A program made the position numbers and the translations under genes. The notes under the pieces were generated by a model. It saw only the letters and a list, made by a program, of their open reading frames with translations, had not been told where the DNA came from and did no database searches. A stretch of 64,000 nt of DNA from Nannobrachium achirus. Lineage: Eukaryota > Chordata > Actinopteri > Myctophiformes > Myctophidae. Shown piece after piece: positions 12,950 to 39,251 of the stretch. The stretch covers positions 18,402,440 to 18,466,439 of the forward strand of contig OY997652.1 in assembly GCA_963921795.1 (NCBI GenBank), given 5' to 3'. The first letter of the stretch is position 1, and every line of letters starts with the position of its first letter.

Positions 12950-13051
12950 TTGTACCAGTTGGCTATATTGTACCATGTATTGATTCTAACTCTGGAGGGA
13001 GTAAATTCAGGCCTGTTCTATCTGGCACTTGCTGGGATATTTTGAGGAGGT
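12950..13051 (+). other. rhof 5' UTR segment behind a strong splice acceptor
   Basis: A pyrimidine-rich run ending in TTGATAG at 12949 makes a good splice acceptor 102 bases upstream of the rhof start codon. This implies that the rhof 5' UTR is spliced and that its first, non-coding exon lies further upstream, perhaps in the 6.3-9 kb region. This is inferred from the motif alone. Confidence 0.45.
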
Positions 13052-16000
13052 ATGACACAAAACGGTCCTGTAACTGTCAATGGCACCACAAGAAAGGCCG
13101 AAGAACTGAAAATTGTAATTGTCGGAGATGGTGGTTGTGGAAAGACATCTCTCCTGATGGTTTATGCCAAAGGAGATTTCCCAGAGGTAAGTTGACAAGA
13201 ATTTCATATTTTGATAAGTGCAAAACGCTTTGCACTTTCCCTGTTTTGAACACTAATTCTGAACATACATTTGAACGCAATACCAATGTATTATTATAAC
13301 ACTTGCCAATATCTATACTAAACAATGTACAAACCAATGGAACAACACTATCATTTTATATAAAAACTAAATAGCAGGATTCACATTTGGTAAACTGAAA
13401 ATTAAGGTTTTCTTTGTCTTCAGATTACTTCACAGTCTAACTTCATAATCTGTTTCCTGTTGATAGTTGACAGTACTAACAGGTAGTATTTCTGCCTTTT
13501 GTTTGTCAAAAACAGAAGTATGCTCCATCTGTGTTCGAAAAATATGTCACCACTATCTCTCATGGAGGGAAAGACATTACACTCAACCTGTACGACACAG
13601 CTGGTAAGATGCCTATAATGTAACAATATTATGCATGATGAACATCAGCAATTCAATCACGTCACAGTTCTTTCACAATGTGCAGATAAGAGGAACAACA
13701 TTATTGTGAAGCATGTTCTATGGGTGTGTTAAGCTGCCAATGACTGGGTAGATGCAGTTTGATAGCATCCTTTATCAGTAACACATAAACATTCAGAGAT
13801 AATTAGATGAATAAAGTTAAAACATTGGGGGTCAAATTAAAAAATGTTTATCGATCTATAAAGGCATTTATAAGATATAATTAATGTTTTCTTATCATCC
13901 TTCATCATTATGTTTTAACATTGATACTGTAGTGACAAACAAATCCTAAAGAGGAAGTGACCTGTTCATCCACCCTGTTTCTACATTCCTAACAGTGAGA
14001 ACACACCCTCTCTAAAATAACTAAAAGATAAAGTAAATAAAAAGCAAGATTTTTAAACCACCTATAGGACATGGTCAAATGGCTCAAGCAAAACAAATAT
14101 ATGATTGGATTGTGACAAGTACATTGTAATGAAATGTAATTTTGATTGTGATTTCACTCAGGTGAATTAGAGTTGATTAGGTAGAGTATACTCATGAATT
14201 TAAAGCTGATATGAAACAGTACAAGTTACACAACAGTTGATCTGAGTCCCCAGAAGTTATTTTTCACAACAGTCCATCAGCCACCATCAACATTGCGTCT
14301 CCTGATTAGATCATTCCACTTGATTATTTATTATGCAACAAGATTGGGGGAGCAGTATTGGAAGGAATTAAGAAGGCCTACATTTGGCCTACTCAATTAG
14401 CCTACAGTAGAGTTCTCAACGGGCTTGAAATTAAGGCCTGGCCCTAACTGGGCAGGCCCGAGGCCCTACCCGGCCCTACTAGTTAGCACACATTTTAGGC
14501 CCTACCCGGCTCACAAAACGTCGGGTCGGGTCGGGTATGGTCGGGTCTATCATATAATATTAATAAAATAATAAAAACAAATATTTTATTTTTTCATTGA
14601 GCCCGAGGCCCTACCCGGTCCGAATAATTAGCATACATTTAAGTCCCTACCCTACCCTAAATGTCGGTCGGGTTCGGGTACGGTCGGGTTCGGGCAGAAT
14701 TTGAGAACTCTAGCCTACAGTTACTTTAGTACACATTTGAGGTACTTTTATTTTGTATACTACTTTATGTTATACTTATACTCCAGTACATCTCAGAGGC
14801 AAATATTGAGTTTTACTCAATACCTTTGAACATTTTATTTACTAGTTACACATTATTACAAAACAAACATTAACCAATTAAGCCCTATTTTTATACTGTC
14901 TATAAAAAATAGACAATCTACAAGCTCACGATATGCTACACATTGTGAGCGTGTACATCTGCTACATCTGACATAGTTTTGAAATTTTGAAAACCTTTGA
15001 ATAAACCTTTGAAATGGGACATTCTGTGTAATAAGTGGTTTTACTTGTGGTAGTAAAACATCTGAGCACTTCTCCCACCACTGTTTGGGAATAAGATGCA
15101 GTTTAGAGGAACTGGTTCAGATGAACCACCTTCATCCTATTTATAATAACTACAGCTCATGTCATGTCCCCATGACATCTTTGCAGTGATGCTACTATGA
15201 GTGAGAAGCTTATCGTTGCACAGTTGCAGTAAGCACCCCTTACTTGAGAGGAAAAGGAAGTTGAGGCCAGGATGTGGTTTTCTAGCTTTACTGTAGCCTA
15301 CTACAACATGGCATTGCTATAGATTCAGCCGGTCACACCAAACCAGTACACACACACACACACACACACACAGACACACACTATTGTTTAACCATCTAAA
15401 TTATAGATGTGTGTTTACTTTTATATTAAATCAGTAATGTTTGTTTAATGTTTATTTCTATTTTATTCTTTTAGGGCAGGATGACTATGATCGGTTAAGA
15501 CCACTCTCTTACCAAGAAGCCAATATGGTTTTAATCTGTTATGATGTGACCAACCCCACAAGTTTTGACAATGTCATGATCAAGGTAAACACAGCTGTAC
15601 AGCATTGCTACATGTATTCTAACTTTTTATTTATTATCTGTTTACTAATAAACTGACATAGGATAAAGAAAGTACCCATCTGACATATTGTTATCAGTAG
15701 TTTCTAATTAAATGGTAAAAAAGGGGAATTTAAGTTTGATTGATTGTTAAAAACGCCTTTGATGTTAAGCACATAATGACTCAGTTTTCATGTGGACATT
15801 GACCCCATGCAGGTATGCAGGTATGCCTCAAAAGCTAACTAGGAGTGTACTGGAACACTCCCTTTTATTGAAAAGGGAAATGTCAACACAGGGGGCTGAA
15901 TACAGACTAGGGAAAATAATTGAGGAATGTTGTCAGAAACAGACAACAGCAGCACAGGAGTGCATGGTAAACATGAGAGATATGCCTGTGTGCAGTCAAA

Positions 16001-17670
16001 TGATATCTGAGAAAGTATATATATTTTTTTTTCACCCCCAAAATGATCGATTACTCACCACATGGAGACTTGAGTTCAATAATACTTTTGGGGTTTTGTC
16101 GCATTCCTAAGACAATGATTCGGGAATCAATGGGGACCCAAATGCATTTGGGTCTCCATCCGGAATCAATGGGGGAAATGTATTATAAGCAAATTATTGT
16201 CTTAGGAATGCGACAACAACAAAAACATATCCATGAACTCAAGTCTCCTTGTGGTGAGTAATCGAAAGAAAAAGAAAATCATTTTGGGGTGAACTACTCC
16301 TTTAAGGTTGTCTGTAGATTTTGTATAGTGTGGTGACTGATTGTGAAATAATAATAATAGACATTTAATTACTGCACATAACAGCATATTTCTAGAAATA
16401 ACATATAACAGGGCCTATAAAGTTCCAGTGCATCATTCATTATCCTGATTGTTTCCCCCCCAATATTTTGAAATAACAATATGAAACATTTGTAATATCA
16501 AATGCTAATGGAAGGACCAGAACAAATTAAATGTGTACAAACCCCTTATAATTAAGCTTATACTCTTTCCATCTAGTGGTACCCAGAGGTGAGTCACTTC
16601 TGCCGGGACATTCCAATCATCTTGATTGGCTGTAAGACTGACCTTAGGAAGGACAAAGAGCGTATTAGGAAGCTTAAAGCTTTGGACCAGGCTCCCATCA
16701 CTTACATACAGGTAAGGGGAATACAAAGTGTGAATATACATATAGGCCTATACTATTCAAAACTCTTGCACATCATGCAAAAGGAGCACTCAAATGTGTA
16801 ATTGTATATACAGGTTTAATTGTGATTACAATATTACAGGGTTCCCACACATTTTTACCAATTAATTTCCAAAACCTTTCCAGAATATTTAACCCAATTT
16901 CCAGGACTATATAACAATAATTCAGCTCAATAACAAGTCGCTTACTCCCATGCGCAATGCCCAAAGACAGGTAGTGTATGCCAGTGGTTCTCAACCTTTT
17001 AAGGCTGTGACCCCTGAAATAATCATACAGTATTTTAACTGGGGACCCGGCAACCTGACGAGCACTAAGAGTTGAGGAATTTTGTATAACACGTTGTGAA
17101 AATAGCAGATCTACATGCTCACAACGCCTTGCGTTGCGAGGCGGCGTGAGCATGTAGATCGGCTATTTTCACAATTTCTGCCTCTAATATTTGACATTTT
17201 GACCAATGTTTAATTTGTAATTTCAGAGGTATTAACTAAATCAATAATCAAAGACAATGCATAGCTATTTTTTCCAGGACCTTCCAGGACCCTTGATCAA
17301 TTCCAAAACTTTTCCAGTACTGGAAAAATATTTTTCTAATTTCAAAATATTTCCAGGAATGTCATGACCGTGGGAACCCTGATATTAACATTAAGTGCTT
17401 TTTTATATAATAATGGTTGACAATTCCACTTCTGCTCTGTGGTTTTGCTGTGAGAAAAAGAAAATCCTCCTTTAACAACACCTTAATATGTGCTTGGGAT
17501 TATAGGGTGACGAGACCCGACAGCTGATGAATGCTGAACTATATCTGGAGTGTTCGGCAAAGCATCGGGAAAATGTAGAGGACATTTTCAGAGAGGCCAC
17601 CAAAAAAGCTTTGGCAGCCATCCGTAAGGCAAGACATCGTAAGAGGAAGAGGCGCTGTATCATCTTGTGA
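13052..17670 (+). CDS. rhof: Rho-related GTP-binding protein RhoF (Rif)
   Basis: Five coding exons, 13052-13186, 13516-13603, 15475-15584, 16577-16711 and 17506-17670, give 210 residues (human RHOF has 211). RhoF is a small Rho-family GTPase that drives filopodia and actin bundling at the plasma membrane. The G motifs are all present: P-loop GDGGCGKTS, effector region [22 protein letters not shown], the base-binding CKTDL and ECSAK. The tail is a polybasic stretch (RHRKRKRR) followed by the CaaX box CIIL, whose terminal Leu predicts geranylgeranylation. All splice sites are GT-AG and the reading phases agree. The gene is head-to-head with setd1b and tail-to-tail with tmem120b. Introns 2 to 4 carry several MITEs, but no coding exon is disrupted. 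Confidence 0.97.
14408..14712. mobile_element. hAT-like MITE with 8-bp target duplication, rhof intron 2
   Basis: The termini TAGAGTTCTCAA and TTGAGAACTCTA are inverted. The flanks GCCTACAG (14400-14407 and 14713-14720) are identical 8-bp duplications, as hAT elements make. The inside consists of repeated GGCCCTACCCGG / TCGGGTCGGG blocks. Length 305 bases, non-coding. Confidence 0.9.
14905..14970. repeat. Hairpin family copy, rhof intron 2
   Basis: Left arm AAAAAATAGACAATCTACAA, right arm GTGTACATCTGCTACATC. The inner part ATATGCTACACATTGTGAG is degenerate. It lies next to sequence resembling the AAGTAACT hAT family (about 14730-14900). Confidence 0.65.
16021..16301. mobile_element. TTAA-type MITE (family D, copy 1), left end truncated
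   Basis: The right end GGGTGAACTACTCCT is followed by TTAAGGTT. The interior text (GGAGACTTGAGTTCAATAAT, GTCGCATTCCTAAGACAAT) is shared with the element at 17859-18300. It lies in rhof intron 3. Confidence 0.75.
16837..17381. mobile_element. MITE with CAGGGTTCCCAC termini, rhof intron 4
   Basis: The termini CAGGGTTCCCAC and GTGGGAACCCTG are inverted and flanked on both sides by ATATTA. The outer parts repeat the TTTCCAGGA motif typical of this common fish hAT-type MITE. A second element beginning CAGTGGTTCTCAACC at 16982 and a hairpin copy (17095-17174) are nested inside. Confidence 0.85.
17095..17174. repeat. Hairpin family copy with matched private change in both arms
   Basis: The arms read GATCTACATGCTCAC and GTGAGCATGTAGATC. 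Both carry CATG where the family has CAAG/CTTG. The outer stem extends to TTGTGAAAATAG / CTATTTTCACAA. The inner stem AACGCCTTGCG pairs with a GCGAGGCGG-type strand. Confidence 0.85.
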
Positions 17671-17880
17671 TGATGTGTCGATATTGCACATGAGCCAGTG
17701 ATGCACCAGCTCACAGCACAGGACGTTACCCTTCTTATTATACCTCAATGGAAGTAACTGGGGAATAATGATGGACAATGTGTTTTTTATTATACACAAG
17801 TCAAATTCATGCTTACAGTTGGTATTGTTTTGCACAGGGGTTTGTGTAATACAAATAAAGGAGTAGTTCACCCCAAAACA
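17671..17880 (+). promoter_or_regulatory. rhof 3' UTR with poly(A) signal AATAAA at 17854-17859
   Basis: A canonical AATAAA lies 184 bases after the rhof stop codon. Its last base coincides with the first base of a TTAA-type MITE that starts at 17859, so cleavage would fall inside the transposon. The 3' UTR would be short, about 200 bases. Confidence 0.5.
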
Positions 17881-18300
17881 TTTTTTTTCCTATTGATTGG
17901 TCACACCACGGAGACTTGAGTTCAATAATATATATTTTTTGTATTTGTCGAATTCTTAAGACTAAAATCTTATTACAGTAAATTTACCCCATTGATTCTG
18001 GATGGGGACCCAAATGCATGAGCCTGTATGGGGACACAATTAAGGCCCTGGGTGGAGACCCAAATGTGTTTGGGTCATAATCAATGGGGGTACATTTAGG
18101 GTCAAGGGTCAAGTACATTTTACCCTCAACTGACTGAGCTTGCATCCCCATCCAGAGCCTTGTATTTGGTTCCCCATCCAGGGTCCCCATAAATTGTCTT
18201 AGGAATGCGACAAATACAAAACAATATTATTGAACTCAAGTCTCCATGGCGTGACTAATCAATAGGAAAAAAAAAGTCATTTTGGGGGTGAACTACTCCT
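17859..18300. mobile_element. TTAA-type MITE (family D, copy 2) at the rhof 3' end
   Basis: The inverted termini AGGAGTAGTTCACCCC and GGGTGAACTACTCCT lie between ATAA (left) and TTAA (right), a piggyBac-like target signature with one degenerate base. Length 442 bases. The interior holds repeated GGGGACCCAAATG segments and is non-coding. Confidence 0.85.
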
Positions 18301-18919
18301 TTAAGGTTCTTTGGCAGCAGTGTTTCCCAAACATAGGGAATAGGGCATAAGTGATTCATTCATGTATTTATTTTTGGGTCCCTGGAAGAAACATTTCCAT
18401 TGGGTCTTGAGCTGAAAAGTTTGTGATGTTCTGCAGAACGTGACAATGACCATCTGACAACAGGCTCAGAAGATGTCAGAGTTCGACTAGACTATATAAT
18501 AAATATTTAGTCTCCCTCAATCATCACATGTCTATATACCTTTTTTATATTTTCAAATGAAATAGATTTTCCGATTTTTTTTAAACAGCACAATTGATAC
18601 AGTATTTCATGAATATACTTAATATCCTCCCCTGTTGAAAATTTACATTGGACCAAGTGCAATTATTGCCAAAGTGTACTTCAATAATACCAATCAGGAG
18701 TGAATTAAAGAGACAGATGTTGTACTATGAATTAATCCAGCTCCTGTTAAAAAAGAATAATGCATTTCAATTTCCAAAAAGATCCTCAATGCAAGTCTGC
18801 TACATCTTGTAGCTGTGCATACAGTACATGTCGATATTTCTCTAGTCTTTAGTAACAGTGCCCACTAGTGTCCACATTCCTTCATATGTTTTATAAACAG
18901 CTACAAGAGATGTCTATGG

Positions 18920-19329
18920 CAGGGGTCTTCAATGTTTTCAGGCCAAGGACCCCTTAGTTGAGAGATGAAACAGGGACCCCCAACCTTTTCAGAGATTCCA
19001 TAGTCTCATTGGAACAATCAGTGTATTTTGGTTTTTGGATTCATGTCAATTTGTGTTTTCAGATATTTAACCACTTGAACCGTCAATACTTAATAAACTT
19101 GACCTTTCACTCTGTACTTTTTTCCTTCTACACCAAACCTCTTTGCCAAAAATAGCTGATCGTATACAAGCTTACCATTGTGATCTTGTAGATCTATTTT
19201 TGGCTACAGTTCTCTATGGACACTAGGGTTCAAGTTGTTAATATAAAAAGGATTGGAAGATTTGGAGGACCCCCTGTAGTAACTCTGAGGACCCCCTAGG
19301 GGTCCCGGACCCCCTGTTGAAGACCCCTG
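18920..19329. mobile_element. hAT-like MITE with 8-bp target duplication
   Basis: The inverted termini CAGGGGTCTTCAA and TTGAAGACCCCTG are flanked by GTCTATGG / GTCTATGC (7 of 8 match). Length 410 bases. A hairpin copy lies inside at 19145-19204. The element sits between the rhof and tmem120b 3' ends. Confidence 0.9.
19145..19204. repeat. Hairpin family copy inside a hAT MITE
   Basis: The outer arms GCCAAAAATAGC and CTATTTTTGGC pair. The inner arms ATACAAGCTTACCA and TGTGATCTTGTAGATC are diverged. Confidence 0.7.
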
Positions 19330-21167
19330 GTCTATGCACCAAAACAAGGTAGTCTCTTTTTATTTTGCAAATTAAAGCAAGCAGAGAAATGGTCACAATC
19401 TTTGATCAAGTGTTTTATTACTTTACAGCAATGTACAGAGAACGCGAAAGATTAGACAAGTAATGTTCAGTCGTCTTATTGTCATTCATGTTCAGGCACA
19501 CGTTACATGTCTTCGGATGGATGAACATGGTTAGCATATCAGCTACACTGTATAAATGAGGAAATCTGGATATTTTTGTGCACTGTGGCAGCTCTAATGC
19601 ACCGTAACATTTTGGTCTGCATCTGCAACTCAACATGCTTCAACTTCTCATAAAAGTGATATATAAATAGTGGTCGTCTTAAAGAGCAAAGATGTAACAA
19701 ACACTAACGTCTTTGGATTTTCTAAACAAAAACTACAGATACCTACTGTGACAGGCTACAGGGAGAATAAGGCAATTTGAGCCATGCCACTACAATTATT
19801 CAGATCAACTCAATTGAATGTGTCTGAATGATATAAAAAATAAGAACAAAAAAAAATCCATATTACTATAAAACATTTATGAAGCACAAACCAGACAAAA
19901 TGATCAAAGGCTCATGATCTGGCCATAGTTAATTAGTAGGATACATTTAGTGTGTTGGTCAGTCAGAATTGTATTAAACAATTATCCAGCATGTTTGTTT
20001 GTCATCATTTTGAATAGTAGTACAGTAGTATTACAGTACCAGTTCCAATAGCAGCAGTTTATTCACAATAGAATTCTGCAAGAAAACACAACATAGGATC
20101 GGAACCAACTGAAATGTATTGTTCTCACTTTTCAGCACAACAAAATCATAATTCAAACAGGAATTCAACAATCTTCATTAAACTAACCTCGTGTAAACTA
20201 ACCTCATGTTTTACATTTTGTGTTATCAGCATGAACAAGCATCACCAGTGTCCAAATCCAGAAAGCTATGGTCATGAATAAGCATACCTGCTACTTTCAT
20301 TGCTACAATTTATAATCAAGATCTAATTTTGTCAAGAGATAGTCATAGCGATAGTAATTTCATCCTCTCCACGGTGCTTACTCAGACAACCAGATGAAGA
20401 TACATTAAAATCCCAAATTTGTGTGGTAAGCAGTGCACTACCTGCAAGATGACCAATGTTCACTGGCTCACGCTTTCGAGGAATACAAAATAAATAAATA
20501 AAATGTATGTATATATCATTTATATATACATGGCCAAAGAAACAAACCGCACATAGGGCTTGAAATGCTTCCTCTTTTTATTTTAGATTCATGACAAGGT
20601 CAAAATCTTGCACTTGTAATAAATATAAAAACAGGAATGACGTCAGGGCCCTGTGTGTGATCAGTTTTTGGTCATTTGATATCTCCTGTAACAAGACGAA
20701 CAGTGCTGTACACTGGGTATCTATCTACCTGTTGAAATAGTCTATGTATACTAACCCATGTGTCAGCTACTCCCCCCAAACGGATTAAAATGTAAAAGCA
20801 AGTAATTACACATACAAATCTATGATACAAATAACAGAACATTGTGCCATACCGTTACTGTATGTATTCCAATGCATTATACCCAGAGATAAAGTTGGAC
20901 CACTACTACTTCACAGAAGTATGAAGTATCTACATGACAGACTTGGGTCTTCAAAGGCAAACTACACTGGCTGTGATTGATCAATGCTACCTACCATCTT
21001 TGAGTTGCATATGATGAATGTGAAGAGAAGGCTCTCTTAACACGTTCATGCACTGACACATACATTAAACATCCAAAGAAAACACTTTCCATCCAATTAC
21101 TTTAACTACGTTTCAAGCAACAAACTGTAGAGGACTTCAGTGGTACACCTGGCTTTACTTTGTAAAG

Positions 21168-21760
21168 CAGTGGTACTCAAAGCCTTTAAAGGTGATACAC
21201 CATGCATTTAAAAAGTATTTATGTCATATTGTTTATGTCCCAAAAACGTTTTTCAAAAGGTTTGAGGCTAAATTACCACTCCTGAATAGAGAGCCTCTCT
21301 CATTTTTGAATGGCTCTCAGAGCATTTCAGCTGCAGTACCACCTTTGGCCTGAACTGCGTCACCCCCCCCCCCCCCCCCCTTTTTGAAAATTATTTTTTG
21401 TTTTTTTATGATGACGTCACAATCGGCAGATGACGTCACAATCGGCAGCAAATCTGGATAGCCTGTTTTGAGAACCCGTGGGATACTTTTAACCTTCGCC
21501 TTCTCAAAACCAGAGAAAGACAACGGTCAGAAATGGGACTTTGTGAGGATAGAAGGTGCTAGTGGGACCCCAAAAAAAGGTTTTAAAATAGGAAAAGTGA
21601 AATTTCATGGTGTATCACCTTTAATTTCAAGGACTTACAAACCCGTAAAGTGTCCAATTTGGTATTTAACTTTCAATAATTTAGCCAGGGACCCCTGGAA
21701 CTCACTCAAAGAGGTCCAAGTGGGTCCCCGGACCCACTTTGAGAACGAAGGTTTTCAGTG
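21168..21760. mobile_element. hAT-like MITE interrupted by a TTAA MITE
   Basis: The left end is CAGTGGTACTCAAAGC. The right end has GGTCCCCGGACCCACTTTGAGAAC and a disturbed last dozen bases. The middle is split by the element at 21190-21620. A run of about 19 C lies at 21362-21380 inside the inserted element. Confidence 0.6.
21190..21620. mobile_element. piggyBac-like MITE with TTAA target sites
   Basis: Inverted termini AGGTGATACACCATG and CATGGTGTATCACCT, each abutting TTAA (21186-21189 and 21621-21624). Length 431 bases, no transposase. It contains a tandem ATGACGTCACAATCGGCAG pair. Confidence 0.9.
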
Positions 21761-21915
21761 ACTCATCTAACAGTTGAACATGACTGTGTTGTGATTGAAT
21801 GAGCAGTAAGGACAACAATGCGTCATCAAAGCCCCGTAATACTGTGTGCCAGTGCTCCGTGCCAAAAATAGCCTGTCTACTATCTCACAAGGTGTCGCAC
21901 TGTGACGTCGTGGAC

Positions 21916-22214
21916 CAGTGGTTTTCAACCCTTTTCCGATCAAGGTCCATTATTTATTCAGCATTTGAGATTTAGCCTCTCAGACCCAAAACGTAGAATG
22001 GTTTGTTATCGTCCATCAAAATAACAATTCTTCTACATTCTCTAATTGCGTAGACTTCTTGTAAATTAAGTAATGCGGATGTTTAACAACAATTTAACTC
22101 TTGAGTGTGTAAACAAAAACAAATTTGGTTACCAACTCTCCAATTAGCTGGAGACCACCTGGAACCCCCTCAAGGACCACTGGTGGTCCCCGGACTACTG
22201 GTTGAAAACCACTG
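21916..22214. mobile_element. hAT-like MITE inserted into a hairpin copy
   Basis: The inverted termini CAGTGGTTTTCAACC and GGTTGAAAACCACTG have flanks TCGTGGAC and ACGTAGAC (6 of 8 match). The flanking sequence reads GTGCCAAAAATAGCC on the left and GCCTATTTTCGGTGCAC on the right, the two outer arms of one hairpin copy. The MITE therefore landed inside an existing hairpin. Confidence 0.85.
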
Positions 22215-22475
22215 ACGTAGACTGCCTATTTTCGGTGCACAACAAAGTATAAATCAGGCTTCAGAAAGCAAAGCCAATATACCAAACACTTTGGCTAGAT
22301 GTTTCTGCTGTCATCAAAGCCTGAGAAAAATAAACAATCATTTCAGTCTTCTCACGGCCCCAAACAACTATACTTACTGTAAGTGTATGGTCTATGGAGC
22401 AATTGTGCATGTCGTAATTTTGCTTCAAATGAATGGCCAATTGGGGACTCTTAGTTGTCTCTTAAAAGCTTTTGG

Positions 22476-37317
<14,842 letters not shown>

Positions 37318-37461
37318 GGTGGTGATGTTGAATGGGCTCCCGGAGAAGCAGGGATCTTCTGTTACTAGTTGGTTACCTCTCCTAGTTTCCAGTGTCACTC
37401 AAAGCAAGGCAGAGTCAGAGAGTTGCTTCTCATGGTCACACAGACAGACAATGACGGCGAG

Positions 37462-37877
37462 CAGTGGTGGAAAGTAACTGAGTACATTTACCCAAGTACA
37501 ATTTAGGTATTTTTTACTTTTTACTTCAGTATTTCCAATTTCCAATGATTTTACTTCTACACCACTATATCTCAGATCCAAATGTTTTACTTTTATTCCA
37601 CTACATTTATTTTAAAACTTTATACATTGTAGATTTTAAATATTATTAATACAAAAACATACATTAACCACTTCAGCCCTAGACTTCGGATATTTGAAAA
37701 TAGGATCTGCTATTTTCTAAATCATTTTATACAGTTTGGAAACACGAAATGGAAGATTTACATTTTGATGCCAATACTTTTGTACTTTTACTCAAGTAAA
37801 TTCTGAATACCAGACCAGAATACCAGAGTATTTCTATTTTACTTGAGTAACAAATGTGAGTACGTTTTGCACCAATG
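37462..37877. mobile_element. hAT MITE in the tmem120b 5' UTR/promoter
   Basis: Starts CAGTGGTGGAAAGTAACTGA and ends TTTTGCACCAATG. ACGGCGAG flanks both sides exactly (37454-37461, 37878-37885). This AAGTAACTGAGTAC family is common in fish. It begins 145 bases upstream of the tmem120b start codon. A compact hairpin GAAAATAG/CTATTTTC lies at about 37695-37717. Confidence 0.9.
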
Positions 37878-37908
37878 ACGGCGAGCCGCCTCTTCAGTGT
37901 CGCGAGGC

Positions 37909-37985
37909 TGAAAATGTCACAGACCTACAAGATCACAACAAGGCGAGCCGCGGCGCGCTGTGAGCTTTTAGATCTGTCATTTTCA
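37909..37985. repeat. Hairpin family copy with matched arm changes, promoter region
   Basis: Left GAAAATGTCACAGACCTACA, right TTTTAGATCTGTCATTTTC. Both arms have the TGACAGA/TCTGTCA form where the family has TAGCAGA/TCTGCTA. The centre is GC-rich (GCGAGCCGCGGCGCGC). Confidence 0.8.
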
Positions 37986-38041
37986 AACGCATTTGCTGCC
38001 GGCCGGGCTACACTGAGCATGCGCACTATACGTCATATACT

Positions 38042-38103
38042 GAACAGATCTACAAGCTAACAGGACCTTGCGCCATAATCCCGCTTGTATATAGATCTGT
38101 TTT
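38042..38103. repeat. Hairpin family copy with matched arm changes, promoter region
   Basis: GAACAGATCTACAAGC pairs with GCTTGTATATAGATCTGTTTTTC. Both arms have ACAGATC/GATCTGT where the family has GCAGATC/GATCTGC. The centre is GACCTTGCGCCATAATC. Confidence 0.8.
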
Positions 38104-38109
38104 TCTTCT

Positions 38110-39251
38110 TTTTATTTTGCGAGAAGCAACACCCTCTCGCGGTGGAGTATAACATTTCAGCCTACACTAATATGCATTGGTGTTTAACCATAATAATGTG
38201 CCGTTTTCTTCTGTTAGGCCAATATGTTATTATTACGTGTATGTTGTAGGCCTCTATTTGTATCACGCTTTGACAAAGCGGCGTTGGAATAAATAAAACT
38301 ATGGTGCAGACAAATAAGCCTATGAGTTGCCATGGTTACCAGGCACGCATTGTGCTTGCTATTAGTGCTCCCTTTGCTGCAGCGAGCAGAGCAGAGCAAG
38401 ATTGGATAAAGTCAGATTAAATATGTCATTGTTGTTTTGTAAAACCGTCGGATTGAGTTTAGAAGGAATTATTCACTTGGGCACATTGTTGAGCTACTGT
38501 AGCCTATCCAGGAAGCTTCTACTTGCTTGTTGTCATGTTGTGTCATAGATTGTTCAAGTAAGTAGCATGTTACTCCAGGGTTGGGTTAAAAATACTTGAT
38601 ATTAAAATAGAGTCAGTTACTGAAAACAAATTACATTGGCAATTTACATAGTAATTACATAGTAATAATTAACATAATTTCTTTGGATTAAATGTGTTTC
38701 CCGATCATTTATACTGCAAAACCAACCAATGAAAATATTGCACCACCACATACAACAATAATTATGCAGTCACAAAAACTGGTTCTCCAAACATTCACTC
38801 TTCTTTTTAAACATGTTATCTGTGAGGATAACATAAAGATGTGTCTATTTGTATGTGAGCCTTAGGGGAGAAAGTAACACTATTTACATTTCCTTCATTA
38901 TTCACAGACTACTTGCAAATATACTATCATCTTTTGTTATAACAAAAATATCTGTGAAGAACACAATGTCTCATACAAAAGAACGGTGGCAATAACTTTG
39001 GAAAGCCTATGCCCTTTTAAATGTATAGCCTATGACTAGAATAATATTATACAATATTTTATATTAAGCTATTTATTATTAATTCCAATTGCAAATGCCC
39101 ATGGAAAAACTCAGAGGTTCCAGGTTTTGTCTTTGAAACCACAGATAACAGTGTGGTCCCTGAGTTTTTCAGCATTGCATGCAACTGTTTAAGATCATGG
39201 TATATGCTATTTCTGTTCTAGGTGACTTTTACCTTTACACTAGCTCAAGCC
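38110..39251. other. Upstream region of morn3
   Basis: AT-rich sequence with no recognised element. It must contain the morn3 5' UTR. A possible acceptor (TCTGTTCTAG, 39212-39221) precedes the start codon by 30 bases. Confidence 0.4.

Larger units (their letters stand above)
19395..22475 (-). promoter_or_regulatory. tmem120b 3' UTR with candidate poly(A) signal at 19414-19419
   Basis: Downstream of the tmem120b stop, the minus strand carries AATAAA at 19414-19419 followed by an A-rich stretch. That would make a 3' UTR of about 3 kb, tail-to-tail with rhof. A second candidate on the minus strand near 20577 would shorten it to about 1.9 kb. The stretch contains two hAT MITEs and a TTAA MITE (21168-22214). 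From 19430 to 21160 it holds unique AT-rich sequence with no other feature I can name. Confidence 0.4.
37886..38110. promoter_or_regulatory. Likely shared tmem120b/morn3 promoter with NRF1 site
   Basis: The stretch between the two head-to-head genes is CpG-richer than its surroundings. It carries GCATGCGCA (38017-38025), an NRF1 binding core, and a CRE half site (ACGTCA at about 38031). The NRF1 core lies between two hairpin copies (37909-37985 and 38042-38103). Start sites cannot be placed from sequence alone. Confidence 0.4.
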
